Source: Actinophytocola algeriensis
GTDB taxonomy: Bacteria > Actinomycetota > Actinomycetes > Mycobacteriales > Pseudonocardiaceae
Assembly: GCF_014203735.1 (NCBI RefSeq)
Contig: NZ_JACHJQ010000003.1
Coordinates: forward strand, 62,001 to 126,000
Length of the DNA: 64,000 nucleotides
Direction: 5' to 3'
A program made the translations under genes and the position numbers. This document shows, piece by piece, positions 24,839-32,156 of this stretch (position 1 is its first letter; each line of letters begins with the position of its first letter). Under the pieces are notes generated by a model. That model saw only the letters and a list, made by a program, of their open reading frames with translations. It made no database searches and had not been told where the DNA came from.

Positions 24839-24873
24839 GTGGGCCGCCTGGGGCTCGAACCCAGAACCTACGG
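24839..24873. repeat. attR of the AICE (35-bp direct repeat)
   Basis: Identical to 13551-13585; forms the 3' part of the intact tRNA-Lys gene, extending two bases past the acceptor stem. Confidence 0.93.
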
Positions 24874-24912
24874 ATTAAAAGTCCGCAGCTCTACCAATTG
24901 AGCTAACGGCCC
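24840..24912 (-). tRNA. tRNA-Lys(TTT)
   Basis: Read on the minus strand: acceptor GGGCCGT paired with GCGGCCC, D arm AGCTCAATTGGTAGAGC, anticodon loop ACTTTTAAT with anticodon TTT, T arm with GGTTCGAGCC. The discriminator A (24840) is followed by an encoded CCA (24837-24839). The 3' half serves as attB for the AICE; the gene is restored intact by the element. Confidence 0.95.
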
Positions 24913-24955
24913 GTGTGGTCATGCTACCGAGCGGGTCGGCGGCCGGGCGTCAGGG

Positions 24956-26443
24956 TTATCGGAAGATCGCCTGGCCTGGGGTCAGGACGTTGTTCGGGTC
25001 GTGGCGGCGTTTGGCGGTGCGGAAGGCGGGCCACTCGTCGCCGTAGTGGGTGTGCCAGTCAGCTTCGGTCATGGGGATGGCGCCGACCGGGTAGTGGGTG
25101 CCGCCCACCGCCACGACCCGGTCGTACTGGGACCTGTTCACCGCGATCAGGCGCTGGGTCTCCGCGTCGTTCGGGGGGCTCACCGCGCGGAGCAGGGCCA
25201 GCAGGAACACGACGGGGCTGTCGGGGAGGCGGACGAACGGCTGGCGGATCAGGTCCCTGGCCACGGGGTACAGGAGGACGACCCCGCCCGCGTCGGCCGG
25301 GGTGGTCTCCGCGAGGACCTCCGTGACGTACTCGTCCGTCGCCTCGGAGGGGATGAAGACGTTGATCCACGGGCCGGGCAGGCGGAGTGCCATCAGCTGC
25401 TGGACCAGGTCGTAGATCCGGTTCAGCCAGTCGAAGTACGGCATGTCCGTGATCTCGGTGGACGCCGGGGCCAGGTCCGCGGTCAGGGCCTCGTCGTCCG
25501 GTTCGGCAGGCGGCGTGTAGTACATGACGCCTTCCAGCATGTACGACCAGCCGGTCTCGGTCGGGGTGAGCTGGCCTTCGAGGTAGCTGAAGCGGCGGTC
25601 GGCGAGGGCCGTGCGCTGGGCGGCGGTCATGGACGCCAGGTCCGGGTAGAACAGGTGGTACACGCGTGCGGTCGTGGCGGCCGGGATCAGGCGGACCGTG
25701 GCCCTGGCGATCACCGCGAACTGGCCAAGGCCGCCGAGGACGGCGTGGAAGAGATCCGGCCGGATGGCCGGGGAGCAGCGCACGATGTCGCCGGTGCCCG
25801 TGACCACCTCGAGCGCCAGCACGTTGTCGACCAGCATGCCGTGGTGGGAGGTGGCGCCGCCGATGCCGCCCAGCGACAGGGTGCCGCCGATCGAGAGACC
25901 CAGGTAGTCCGTCGCGACCGGCGGGGTCTGGCCTGCCGCCAGCGTGGCCTTGATCAGGTCCAGCCACTGCACGCCCGCGTCGACCACGGCCTGGCCGGTG
26001 CCGATGCGGTGGATGGTCGCCAGGGTGCGCGAGTCGATGACGATGCCGCCGCCCGCCTGCGCCTGGCCGAACGTGGAGTGGCCCTGGCCTCTCGCCGCGA
26101 CCTTCAGGCCGTGCTGGTTCGCGAACCTGATGACCGTGGCGATGTCGCGGACCGAACCGGGGCGCAGCACGGCGATCGGCTTGCGGTGCACGATGTGGCC
26201 GTAGTCGTCGGCGGCCTCGGTGCGGGACTCCTCGTCGACGACCAGTTCGCCGTCGAGGCCCGGCACGCGGATGGCGTCCTCGGTGTCCGCGTCGGCGGCG
26301 GTCAGCCAGCCGAGGCCGGCCGGGTCGAACGCGACGACCGTCGCGGCTGCGGTGGCGGTGGCGCCGGCCAGTACGGCCCGGCGGCTGATCTGCAACTTGC
26401 GCACGCGCGGCACCCTAACCCAGAAACGACCATGGACATTCAC
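24956..26443 (-). CDS. Secreted FAD oxidoreductase, cytokinin-dehydrogenase-like
   Basis: 495 residues. A twin-arginine signal (ISRRAVLAGATATAAATVV, about 19-37) directs export. The PCMH-type FAD domain follows, with the covalent-flavin GHS motif at 121-123 (ARGQGHSTFGQAQ) and DYLGLSIGGTLSLGGIGG. The C-terminal half ends with GDEWPAFRTAKRRHDPNNVL, typical of the family. Cytokinin dehydrogenase-like enzymes oxidise N6-side chains or related alcohols; the true substrate is unknown. A GTG at 26404 is an alternative start. Confidence 0.85.
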   Translation of the reverse strand: MNVHGRFWVRVPRVRKLQISRRAVLAGATATAAATVVAFDPAGLGWLTAADADTEDAIRVPGLDGELVVDEESRTEAADDYGHIVHRKPIAVLRPGSVRDIATVIRFANQHGLKVAARGQGHSTFGQAQAGGGIVIDSRTLATIHRIGTGQAVVDAGVQWLDLIKATLAAGQTPPVATDYLGLSIGGTLSLGGIGGATSHHGMLVDNVLALEVVTGTGDIVRCSPAIRPDLFHAVLGGLGQFAVIARATVRLIPAATTARVYHLFYPDLASMTAAQRTALADRRFSYLEGQLTPTETGWSYMLEGVMYYTPPAEPDDEALTADLAPASTEITDMPYFDWLNRIYDLVQQLMALRLPGPWINVFIPSEATDEYVTEVLAETTPADAGGVVLLYPVARDLIRQPFVRLPDSPVVFLLALLRAVSPPNDAETQRLIAVNRSQYDRVVAVGGTHYPVGAIPMTEADWHTHYGDEWPAFRTAKRRHDPNNVLTPGQAIFR

Positions 26444-26560
26444 CCGTTTGCCGGATGGACCCGTACTTCTCGGCGCTGATCCACAGTGGTCCGAACCAGG
26501 GTGTGAGGTTTCGCCGGCTCGCGCGTTTTACCCAGTGAGAAGCGAGTTCGGGAGGGCGCT

Positions 26561-27031
26561 ATGGGCAGGGACCTGGTGGGCACGGCGGACGAGACCTTCG
26601 CGGACATGGTGCAGCGGTGGCGGCACATGGCGAACCTGACACAGGAGGGGCTCGCCGCGCGGTCGGGCCTGTCCCCACGCAGTATCCAGAACCTGGAGCG
26701 GGGCCGCGTCGGCAGACCGCGGCGCGCGTCGGTGCGCCTGCTCGCCGACGCGCTCGGCCTGACCGGCGCCGACCGCGCCGCGTTCGTGCACGCCGCCCGC
26801 ATCGGCACGCCGACCCCGATCACCGCGTGGCGCGGGGGCACCGACAGCGGCGAGGTGACCGCGGCCGACAACCTGCGTCAGCTGGTCGCGCAGGCACGAC
26901 GTACCGGCTCGCAACCCGTTGACCTGCGCGGACTTCCGCACACCGCCGCGCCGGACGTCGTGCTCGAGCGGCTGCTGACCGCGCTCGGCATCCACGAGGC
27001 CGACGCGGTGACCGACGCCGTGGCCGTCTGA
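26561..27031 (+). CDS. XRE-type helix-turn-helix regulator, short
   Basis: 156 residues. Helix-turn-helix at about 12-65 (LTQEGLAARSGLSPRSIQNL, ERGRVGRPRRASVRLLADAL), the form found at the N-terminus of large AfsR/LuxR-like ATPase regulators. Here the ATPase is absent and about 85 residues of unclear fold follow, so it is either a stand-alone regulator or a shortened relative. Divergent from the flavoprotein gene. Confidence 0.8.
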   Translation: MGRDLVGTADETFADMVQRWRHMANLTQEGLAARSGLSPRSIQNLERGRVGRPRRASVRLLADALGLTGADRAAFVHAARIGTPTPITAWRGGTDSGEVTAADNLRQLVAQARRTGSQPVDLRGLPHTAAPDVVLERLLTALGIHEADAVTDAVAV

Positions 27032-27035
27032 ACGA

Positions 27036-28064
27036 TCACGGGCCCGCGGGCGCGCCGGTGTCCTCGAACACGTTGCCCGACCACCGGTAGTCGGCGGCAG
27101 ACGGGTGCCACCCGGTGCTGGGGGCACCGCCGAGGAACCGGTTGGCCAGCACGTGGATGCCCGCCGACCCCGGCCCGGTCGGTGCGTTCACCTGGGTGAG
27201 CAGGCTGTCCTGGACGGTCACGTTCCTGATCGGACCGTCCAGGTCGGACATCGACACGCGGCCCACCACGTTGTGGCGCAGCACAACCCCGCTGGCACCG
27301 GCCGACACCCGCACGTCCGACTCGGCGAAGTAGCTGTCGTACACCTCGGCGCCGCTCGTGAGCACCGCGCCGGAGTCGACCGTGCTGCGCCGCACGACGA
27401 GCCCGCTCGCGCGCTGTGTGAGCGCTGCGCCACCGACGAACTCACTGTCCACAACGGTCAGGTCGCCGGCGAGCTGCACAAGCGCGGGCACGCCGGACGG
27501 GGCGACGACGACCACGCGGCGCAGCGTCACGCCCGGCGCCTCGACGATCACCGCGCCGCTGACGCGCAGGTCCTCGACCACCTGCCCGGCGGTCGTGATG
27601 CGCAGGTCGCCCTGGTGGTCGCGCAGCGTCGCGCCCCTCGGGACGCCGGTGTTCGAGACGGCGGGGTCGCCGGTCAGCGGGCCCCAGGACGGCTCGGGAC
27701 CGGCCGGGGTGCCCGGCGGCGTGGTCGACGTCCCGGAGGTGTCCGGTTCGGATGTCGGTGAGCTGCTCGTCTTACCCGGGCCGTCGATGATCATCGTGGG
27801 GTCGGTGGGCGGCGCGTCGGTGAGGAGCCTGCTCATGACGACCGCACCGCCGAGGCCCACGACCGCGATCACCGCGGCCGCGGTGGCCAGTGAGTGCCTC
27901 TTCCTGGGGCGGGGCCGCAGCTGGGTGACGACACCGCCCTCGTCGGACCCGTGTTCCTCCACGTGCACGTCGGCGATGCGTTCACGCCACTCGTCCAGTC
28001 CGGGCGGCGCCTCGATCTCGGCGAAGAGTGTCCGCAGCTCCTTCTCGTCGATCTCTCTGCTCAC
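27036..28064 (-). CDS. Membrane-anchored protein with beta-helix exterior, ECF partner
   Basis: 342 residues. Acidic N-terminal cytoplasmic part (about 1-58; KELRTLFAEIEAPPGLDEWR, an anti-sigma-like beginning), one transmembrane helix (about 60-82), a Ser/Thr/Pro linker to about 125, and a C-terminal domain of repeated V-rich strands (LVVRRSTVDSGAVL, GVVLRHNVVGRVSM) typical of a right-handed beta-helix. It lies 73 bases downstream of an ECF sigma gene and is probably its membrane anti-sigma factor/sensor. Confidence 0.65.
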   Translation of the reverse strand: MSREIDEKELRTLFAEIEAPPGLDEWRERIADVHVEEHGSDEGGVVTQLRPRPRKRHSLATAAAVIAVVGLGGAVVMSRLLTDAPPTDPTMIIDGPGKTSSSPTSEPDTSGTSTTPPGTPAGPEPSWGPLTGDPAVSNTGVPRGATLRDHQGDLRITTAGQVVEDLRVSGAVIVEAPGVTLRRVVVVAPSGVPALVQLAGDLTVVDSEFVGGAALTQRASGLVVRRSTVDSGAVLTSGAEVYDSYFAESDVRVSAGASGVVLRHNVVGRVSMSDLDGPIRNVTVQDSLLTQVNAPTGPGSAGIHVLANRFLGGAPSTGWHPSAADYRWSGNVFEDTGAPAGP

Positions 28065-28137
28065 GGCTCCCCCTCGCAGGCTCGAGGATGCCGCGCGCGG
28101 TCGCCCCGCGCGTTCCGGTTCGTTCCGCGGGCTCCGC

Positions 28138-28710
28138 TCACAACGACACCCCCAGGTGCCGCTGGAGCCGGGCGAGTGCCCGTTTGCACGCCATCGTCGC
28201 CGCGTGGTCGGACAGGCCGACGACCGCGCCGACCTCGGCGTACGTGAGGCCCGCCGCGATCCGCAGGCCGAGGATCGTGCGGTCCTTGTCGGAGAGGTGG
28301 GCCATGGCGGCGAGTGCCTGGCGCACCTCGTCCCGCATCACGACCTCTCCTTCCACGTTGACCTTCGGGTCGGCCTCCGTCACGCCGCCGAAGAAACGCG
28401 CCACCAGCGCCGACCGCCTGGAGTGCTTGCGCCGGTGGTCGATCACGGCGTTGCGCGCGATGCGCAACAGCCAGGCCGGCTCGGCCTCCAGTGGCACGTC
28501 GGCGCCCGCGTAGGCGTGGAACGCCGCGGCGAACACGTCCGCCGCCAGGTCCTCCGCGTCGCCCCGGTTGCTCACCTGCGAGAGGCAGTACCGGAACACG
28601 CGCGCTGCGTGGTCGCGGTACACCTGCTCGAACGACCTCGTCCGGGTCTCGGTCGTCCCGCGCTCCGAGTCCGGCTCAGCCGTGTCATCAGGGAGAACGC
28701 GTGAGCTCAC
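28138..28710 (-). CDS. ECF RNA polymerase sigma factor
   Basis: 190 residues. Region 2 at about 27-95 (FEQVYRDHAARVFRYCLSQV, DLAADVFAAAF, WLLRIARNAVIDHRRKH) and region 4 at about 130-185 (LSDKDRTILGLRIAAGLTYA, EVGAVVGLSDHAATMACKRA). The GTG at 28704 or the ATG at 28710 could be the start. Co-transcribed with the beta-helix membrane protein downstream. The 254 bases upstream of it contain no other gene. Confidence 0.9.
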   Translation of the reverse strand: MSSRVLPDDTAEPDSERGTTETRTRSFEQVYRDHAARVFRYCLSQVSNRGDAEDLAADVFAAAFHAYAGADVPLEAEPAWLLRIARNAVIDHRRKHSRRSALVARFFGGVTEADPKVNVEGEVVMRDEVRQALAAMAHLSDKDRTILGLRIAAGLTYAEVGAVVGLSDHAATMACKRALARLQRHLGVSL

Positions 28711-28964
28711 GAGATCTCACACCCCAATTCCCCAGTCATGTGAAAACTGCTGCAGCCTAGCAACGCGGACCAGGCGAAATCGACGCTCAAACCGTTATCA
28801 ACCCGGGTGTAACGGAGCGCGGTACGCGGACGTCGCCGGACGGGCCGACCCCGGCGGAGCCGCCCGGACAGGCCTGGATCCCCCGGCTCGACGGCACCGC
28901 CTCGGGTGTTTCGTCCTGGGCCGAATCCTTTGCGCGCCAACGGTTCTCCGGAAGAATTCGACCC

Positions 28965-29690
28965 ATGGCGACATTCGATCCGCGCCTGTACGGGGCGCGC
29001 TGGGCGGAGAACTACGACGAGTGGCACAAGGGCCTGATGGACGACGAGGGCGCGGTGGCGGCGCTGGCCGGCTTCGCGTCCGACGGGCCCGCGCTGGAGT
29101 TCGGGGTGGGGACGGGACGGCTCGCGGTCCCGCTGGCCGAGCGCGGTGTCGACGTGACCGGGGTGGACATCTCGCCGGAGATGCTGGCGAAGCTGACGGA
29201 GAAGTCGGCCGCGGTGACGGTGGTCGAGGCCGACATGGCGACGGTGTCGCTGGAGCGCGAGTTCGCGGTCGCGTTCATCGCCTTCAACTCGATCTTCATC
29301 CTCGAGACGCAGGAGGAACAGGTCGAACTGTTCCGCAACGCGGCACGGCACCTGCGGCCGGGCGGGCGGTTCGTGCTCGAGACCGTGGTGGTGAAGCCGC
29401 CATCGCAGGACCAGGGGAAGCTCTCGGTGGTGAAGGTGGAGGCCGACCAGGTCACGCTCTCCGGCGGCACCACCGATCCGGTGACCGGCAACTACACCGG
29501 CACGTGGATGATCATCGGCACGGAGGGCACCCGGTTCTACCCGATGGGGGGCCGCACCGTCACCCACCACGAGATGGACCTCATGGCCCAGCTGGCGGGC
29601 CTGGAGCGTGAAGACCGCTGGGGTGACTGGAAAGGCACGCCGTTCGGCCCGAAGTCCGAGCTGCACGTGTCGGTCTACCGCAAGCCCTGA
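28965..29690 (+). CDS. Class I SAM-dependent methyltransferase
   Basis: 241 residues. SAM-binding loop LEFGVGTGRLAVPLAERGVD (about 44-63), acidic VTGVDISPEMLAKL, then EADMATVS and LRPGGRFVLETV. Resembles small-molecule methyltransferases of the ubiquinone/menaquinone-like group; substrate unknown. Followed by a strong bidirectional hairpin. Confidence 0.88.
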   Translation: MATFDPRLYGARWAENYDEWHKGLMDDEGAVAALAGFASDGPALEFGVGTGRLAVPLAERGVDVTGVDISPEMLAKLTEKSAAVTVVEADMATVSLEREFAVAFIAFNSIFILETQEEQVELFRNAARHLRPGGRFVLETVVVKPPSQDQGKLSVVKVEADQVTLSGGTTDPVTGNYTGTWMIIGTEGTRFYPMGGRTVTHHEMDLMAQLAGLEREDRWGDWKGTPFGPKSELHVSVYRKP

Positions 29691-29735
29691 CACACGAACG
29701 TGGCCCGCGTCTGCACCGCGGGCCACGTTCGTGTG
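29691..29735. terminator. Bidirectional terminator
   Basis: A 19-bp perfect stem (CACACGAACGTGGCCCGCG and its complement, 29691-29709 with 29717-29735) with a 7-base loop, starting on the base after the methyltransferase stop codon and ending 8 bases before the convergent nucleotidase stop. Serves both genes. Confidence 0.9.
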
Positions 29736-29743
29736 TCAGTACG

Positions 29744-31444
29744 TCAGGGCAGGACCGTGATCCGGTCCGCCGCCGGAGGCGCGATGCCCGGGTTCGCGGC
29801 CAGGTACGCCGTGAACGCGTCCAGGTCGACCGGGCCACCCGCGATGTCGGTGCCGTTCGCGAACTCGGCGAACCCGTCACCGCCCGCGGCGAGGAAGTTG
29901 TTCACCGACACGCGGTAGGTGGCGTCGTCGGTGACCGGCTCACCCGCGACGGTGATGTCCGAGACCTTCGACCCGACCGCCGCGGACCGCGACCACGAGT
30001 AGTGCAACGTCGACGAGATCTGCAGGATCCGCACCTGGACCGAGCCGTCCGGCTGCGGCTGCCACTGCTGCTCCAGCACGGTCTTCAGCTGCGCACCGGT
30101 CAGCGTCATCGTCTGCATGATGTTGCTGAACGGCTGCACCGCGAACGCCTCGCCGTAGGTGACGACCCCGTCGCCCTCGCCCGCCGAGGAACCCGCGTAG
30201 GTGAGGTCGGTGCGGATGCCGCCGGGGTTGGTGATCGCGAGCTGCGCGTCGTTCGACTCGGTCGCACTGAGCTGCGCGTCGGCGATCACGTCGCCGAGCG
30301 GGGACTCACCGGACGCGGGCGCCGCGCGCACCAGGTCCGCGGTGATCGTGCCGACCTGCTCGTTCGCGATCGGCGCCGCCTTCGTCTTGGCCTCGTCGAC
30401 CAGCGCGGCCACCTTCGGGTCCGGCGTGACGGTCCTGGTGACGATCTCGTTGTGCGCCTTGGTCGACTCCCGCACGACGTCCCGCGTCCGCTTGTCGATC
30501 TTCAGGTCCACCACGGAAAGCAGCCTGCCGAACGACGCGCCCTGGATGAGCGTGCGCGGCTTGCCCGCCGGGTCGGTGACCGTGCAGTTGTACTGCTGGT
30601 GGCTGTGGCCGGTGAACACGACGTCGACCGACGGCGACGCGGCCCGCGCGATCTCGGTGGCCGCGCCGGGCACCGTCTTGCAGTCGTCCGGGCCGCCGCC
30701 CTCGGTGTTGTCGCCCTGGTGGACGAGCACGACCTGCGTCTTGATGCCCAGCAGGTCCAGGAACCGCGACGACTTGTCGATCGCCTCGACCTCGTCGCCG
30801 AACTCCAGGCCCTCGACGGCCTCCGGCGTGACGACGAGCGGCAGGTCCTTCAGCGTGACACCGATGATGCCGATGGGCACGCCACCGGAAACCGTGACGG
30901 TGAACGGCAGCGCGGCGTTGACGCCGTTGTCGAAGAAGACGTTGCCGCCGAGGATCGGGAACTTCGCACCCGGGTAGCTGTCGCGGAACTGGCAGCCGTC
31001 GGTGGGGTGGCAGCCGCCGAGCTGCATGCGCAGCAGTTCCTGGTAGCCCTCGTCCAGCTCGTGGTTGCCGATCGTCGAGGCCCGCACGCCGAGCTCGTTG
31101 AGCAGCGCCATGGTCGGCTCGTCGTGGAACAGGGCGGAGTCGAGCGGTGACGCACCGACGTTGTCACCCGCCGACAACACGACGGAGTTCCTGACCTCGC
31201 CGCGCAACCGCTTGACGTGCGTGGCCAGGTAGGCGGCACCGCCCGCGTCGACCGTGGAGCCGTCGGGCAGCGTGACCCGGCCCGACGAGCCGGCCGGCGG
31301 CTGCAGGTTGCCGTGGAAGTCGTTGAACGTGATGAGCCGGACGTCCGTGGTGGAGCTCGGCGCGGCGGCCACCGGCGCGGCGGCCAGTCCGGCGCACGTG
31401 AGCGCCACCGCCCCCGCGACGGTCAGCTTGGTGAGTGCCCTCAT
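29744..31444 (-). CDS. Secreted 5'-nucleotidase / metallophosphatase
   Basis: 566 residues with a Sec signal peptide (residues 1-28, ending APVAAAP). Metallophosphatase domain about 33-310: ITFNDFHGNL (metal Asp/His), GDNVGASPLD, TIGNHELDEGY, VFTGHSHQQYN. C-terminal 5'-nucleotidase domain about 350-560: NPGGIRTDL, YGEAFAVQPF, YRVSVNNFLAAGGDGF. Hydrolyses extracellular nucleotides for nucleoside and phosphate supply. ATG at 31444 begins the signal peptide. Confidence 0.93.
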   Translation of the reverse strand: MRALTKLTVAGAVALTCAGLAAAPVAAAPSSTTDVRLITFNDFHGNLQPPAGSSGRVTLPDGSTVDAGGAAYLATHVKRLRGEVRNSVVLSAGDNVGASPLDSALFHDEPTMALLNELGVRASTIGNHELDEGYQELLRMQLGGCHPTDGCQFRDSYPGAKFPILGGNVFFDNGVNAALPFTVTVSGGVPIGIIGVTLKDLPLVVTPEAVEGLEFGDEVEAIDKSSRFLDLLGIKTQVVLVHQGDNTEGGGPDDCKTVPGAATEIARAASPSVDVVFTGHSHQQYNCTVTDPAGKPRTLIQGASFGRLLSVVDLKIDKRTRDVVRESTKAHNEIVTRTVTPDPKVAALVDEAKTKAAPIANEQVGTITADLVRAAPASGESPLGDVIADAQLSATESNDAQLAITNPGGIRTDLTYAGSSAGEGDGVVTYGEAFAVQPFSNIMQTMTLTGAQLKTVLEQQWQPQPDGSVQVRILQISSTLHYSWSRSAAVGSKVSDITVAGEPVTDDATYRVSVNNFLAAGGDGFAEFANGTDIAGGPVDLDAFTAYLAANPGIAPPAADRITVLP

Positions 31445-31549
31445 GATCCTCCGTCCAGGCGCCCGATGTCCCCGTCGGGCGCGTGCGGTGGGCAGTCTGC
31501 ACAAAGCAGCCGGTGTTTGCCAGCCCCGAAGGGAGGAGGATCTAACCTG

Positions 31550-32032
31550 GTGGATGTGACCGCGACTGCAGAAGACCCGCGCTGGCTGGACGACGGCGAG
31601 ATGCGGGCCTGGCGCGCGTACGTGATCGCCAGTGAACTGTTGCGGAAGCAACTCAACCGGGAGCTGCAGGACCGCCACGGGCTGGCCCTCGCGGACTACG
31701 AGGTACTGGTCCGACTGTCCGAACAAGACGGTGGGCAGATGCGGATGGCGCAGCTGGCCGGTGAGGTCGCGTCGTCGAAGAGCAGGCTCTCCCACCAGAT
31801 CGGCCGCATGGAGACCGCGGGCCTGGTGCGGCGGGTCGAATGCGGCGACGACGCGCGCGGCGTGTTCGCCGAGATCACCGAGGCCGGCCGCGCCCGGCTA
31901 CGGGAGACCGCGCCGACGCACGTGGCCGGCGTGCGTGCCCACCTGGTCGACCTGCTGACGGCAGGCGACCAGACGGCACTGGCCGAGATCTTCGAACGCG
32001 TGCTGGACCACCTGGGACACCCGGAGCACTAG
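31550..32032 (+). CDS. MarR-family transcriptional regulator
   Basis: 160 residues. Winged helix at about 55-125 (MAQLAGEVASSKSRLSHQIG, METAGLVRRVECGDDARGVF) within MarR dimerisation helices. GTG at 31550 follows GGGAGGAGGA; a GTG two codons later is possible. Divergent from the nucleotidase gene, 105 bases apart, so it may control it. Confidence 0.88.
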   Translation: MDVTATAEDPRWLDDGEMRAWRAYVIASELLRKQLNRELQDRHGLALADYEVLVRLSEQDGGQMRMAQLAGEVASSKSRLSHQIGRMETAGLVRRVECGDDARGVFAEITEAGRARLRETAPTHVAGVRAHLVDLLTAGDQTALAEIFERVLDHLGHPEH

Positions 32033-32118
32033 TCCGCCTCCCCGGGCTTAGAAGTGACTTCGCACAAAGATCCAAGCGGCCTGTCCCCGTCGTCCGGGTA
32101 TCGCGGGCCGTCGGCATC

Positions 32119-32150
32119 GCGGCCGGTCCCGGGAGGTCAGGACCGGCCGC
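32119..32150. terminator. Bidirectional hairpin between marR and helicase gene
   Basis: GCGGCCGGTCC, ten-base loop, GGACCGGCCGC: an 11-bp perfect stem between two convergent genes. Confidence 0.75.
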
Positions 32151-32156
32151 TCTCCG

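Larger units (their letters stand above)
13551..24873. mobile_element. AICE integrated in tRNA-Lys gene
   Basis: A pSAM2-type actinomycete integrative and conjugative element. It is bounded by a 35-bp direct repeat equal to the 3' part of tRNA-Lys(TTT), with the intact tRNA at the right end beside Int. Order: cargo (Uma2, GNAT, YdcF), GntR repressor, Pra-like activator, small genes, TraB translocase, spread-type membrane proteins, RepSA-like rolling-circle initiator, Xis, Int. All the backbone functions for integration, excision, replication and double-stranded transfer are present and open, so it may still be active. Confidence 0.92.
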
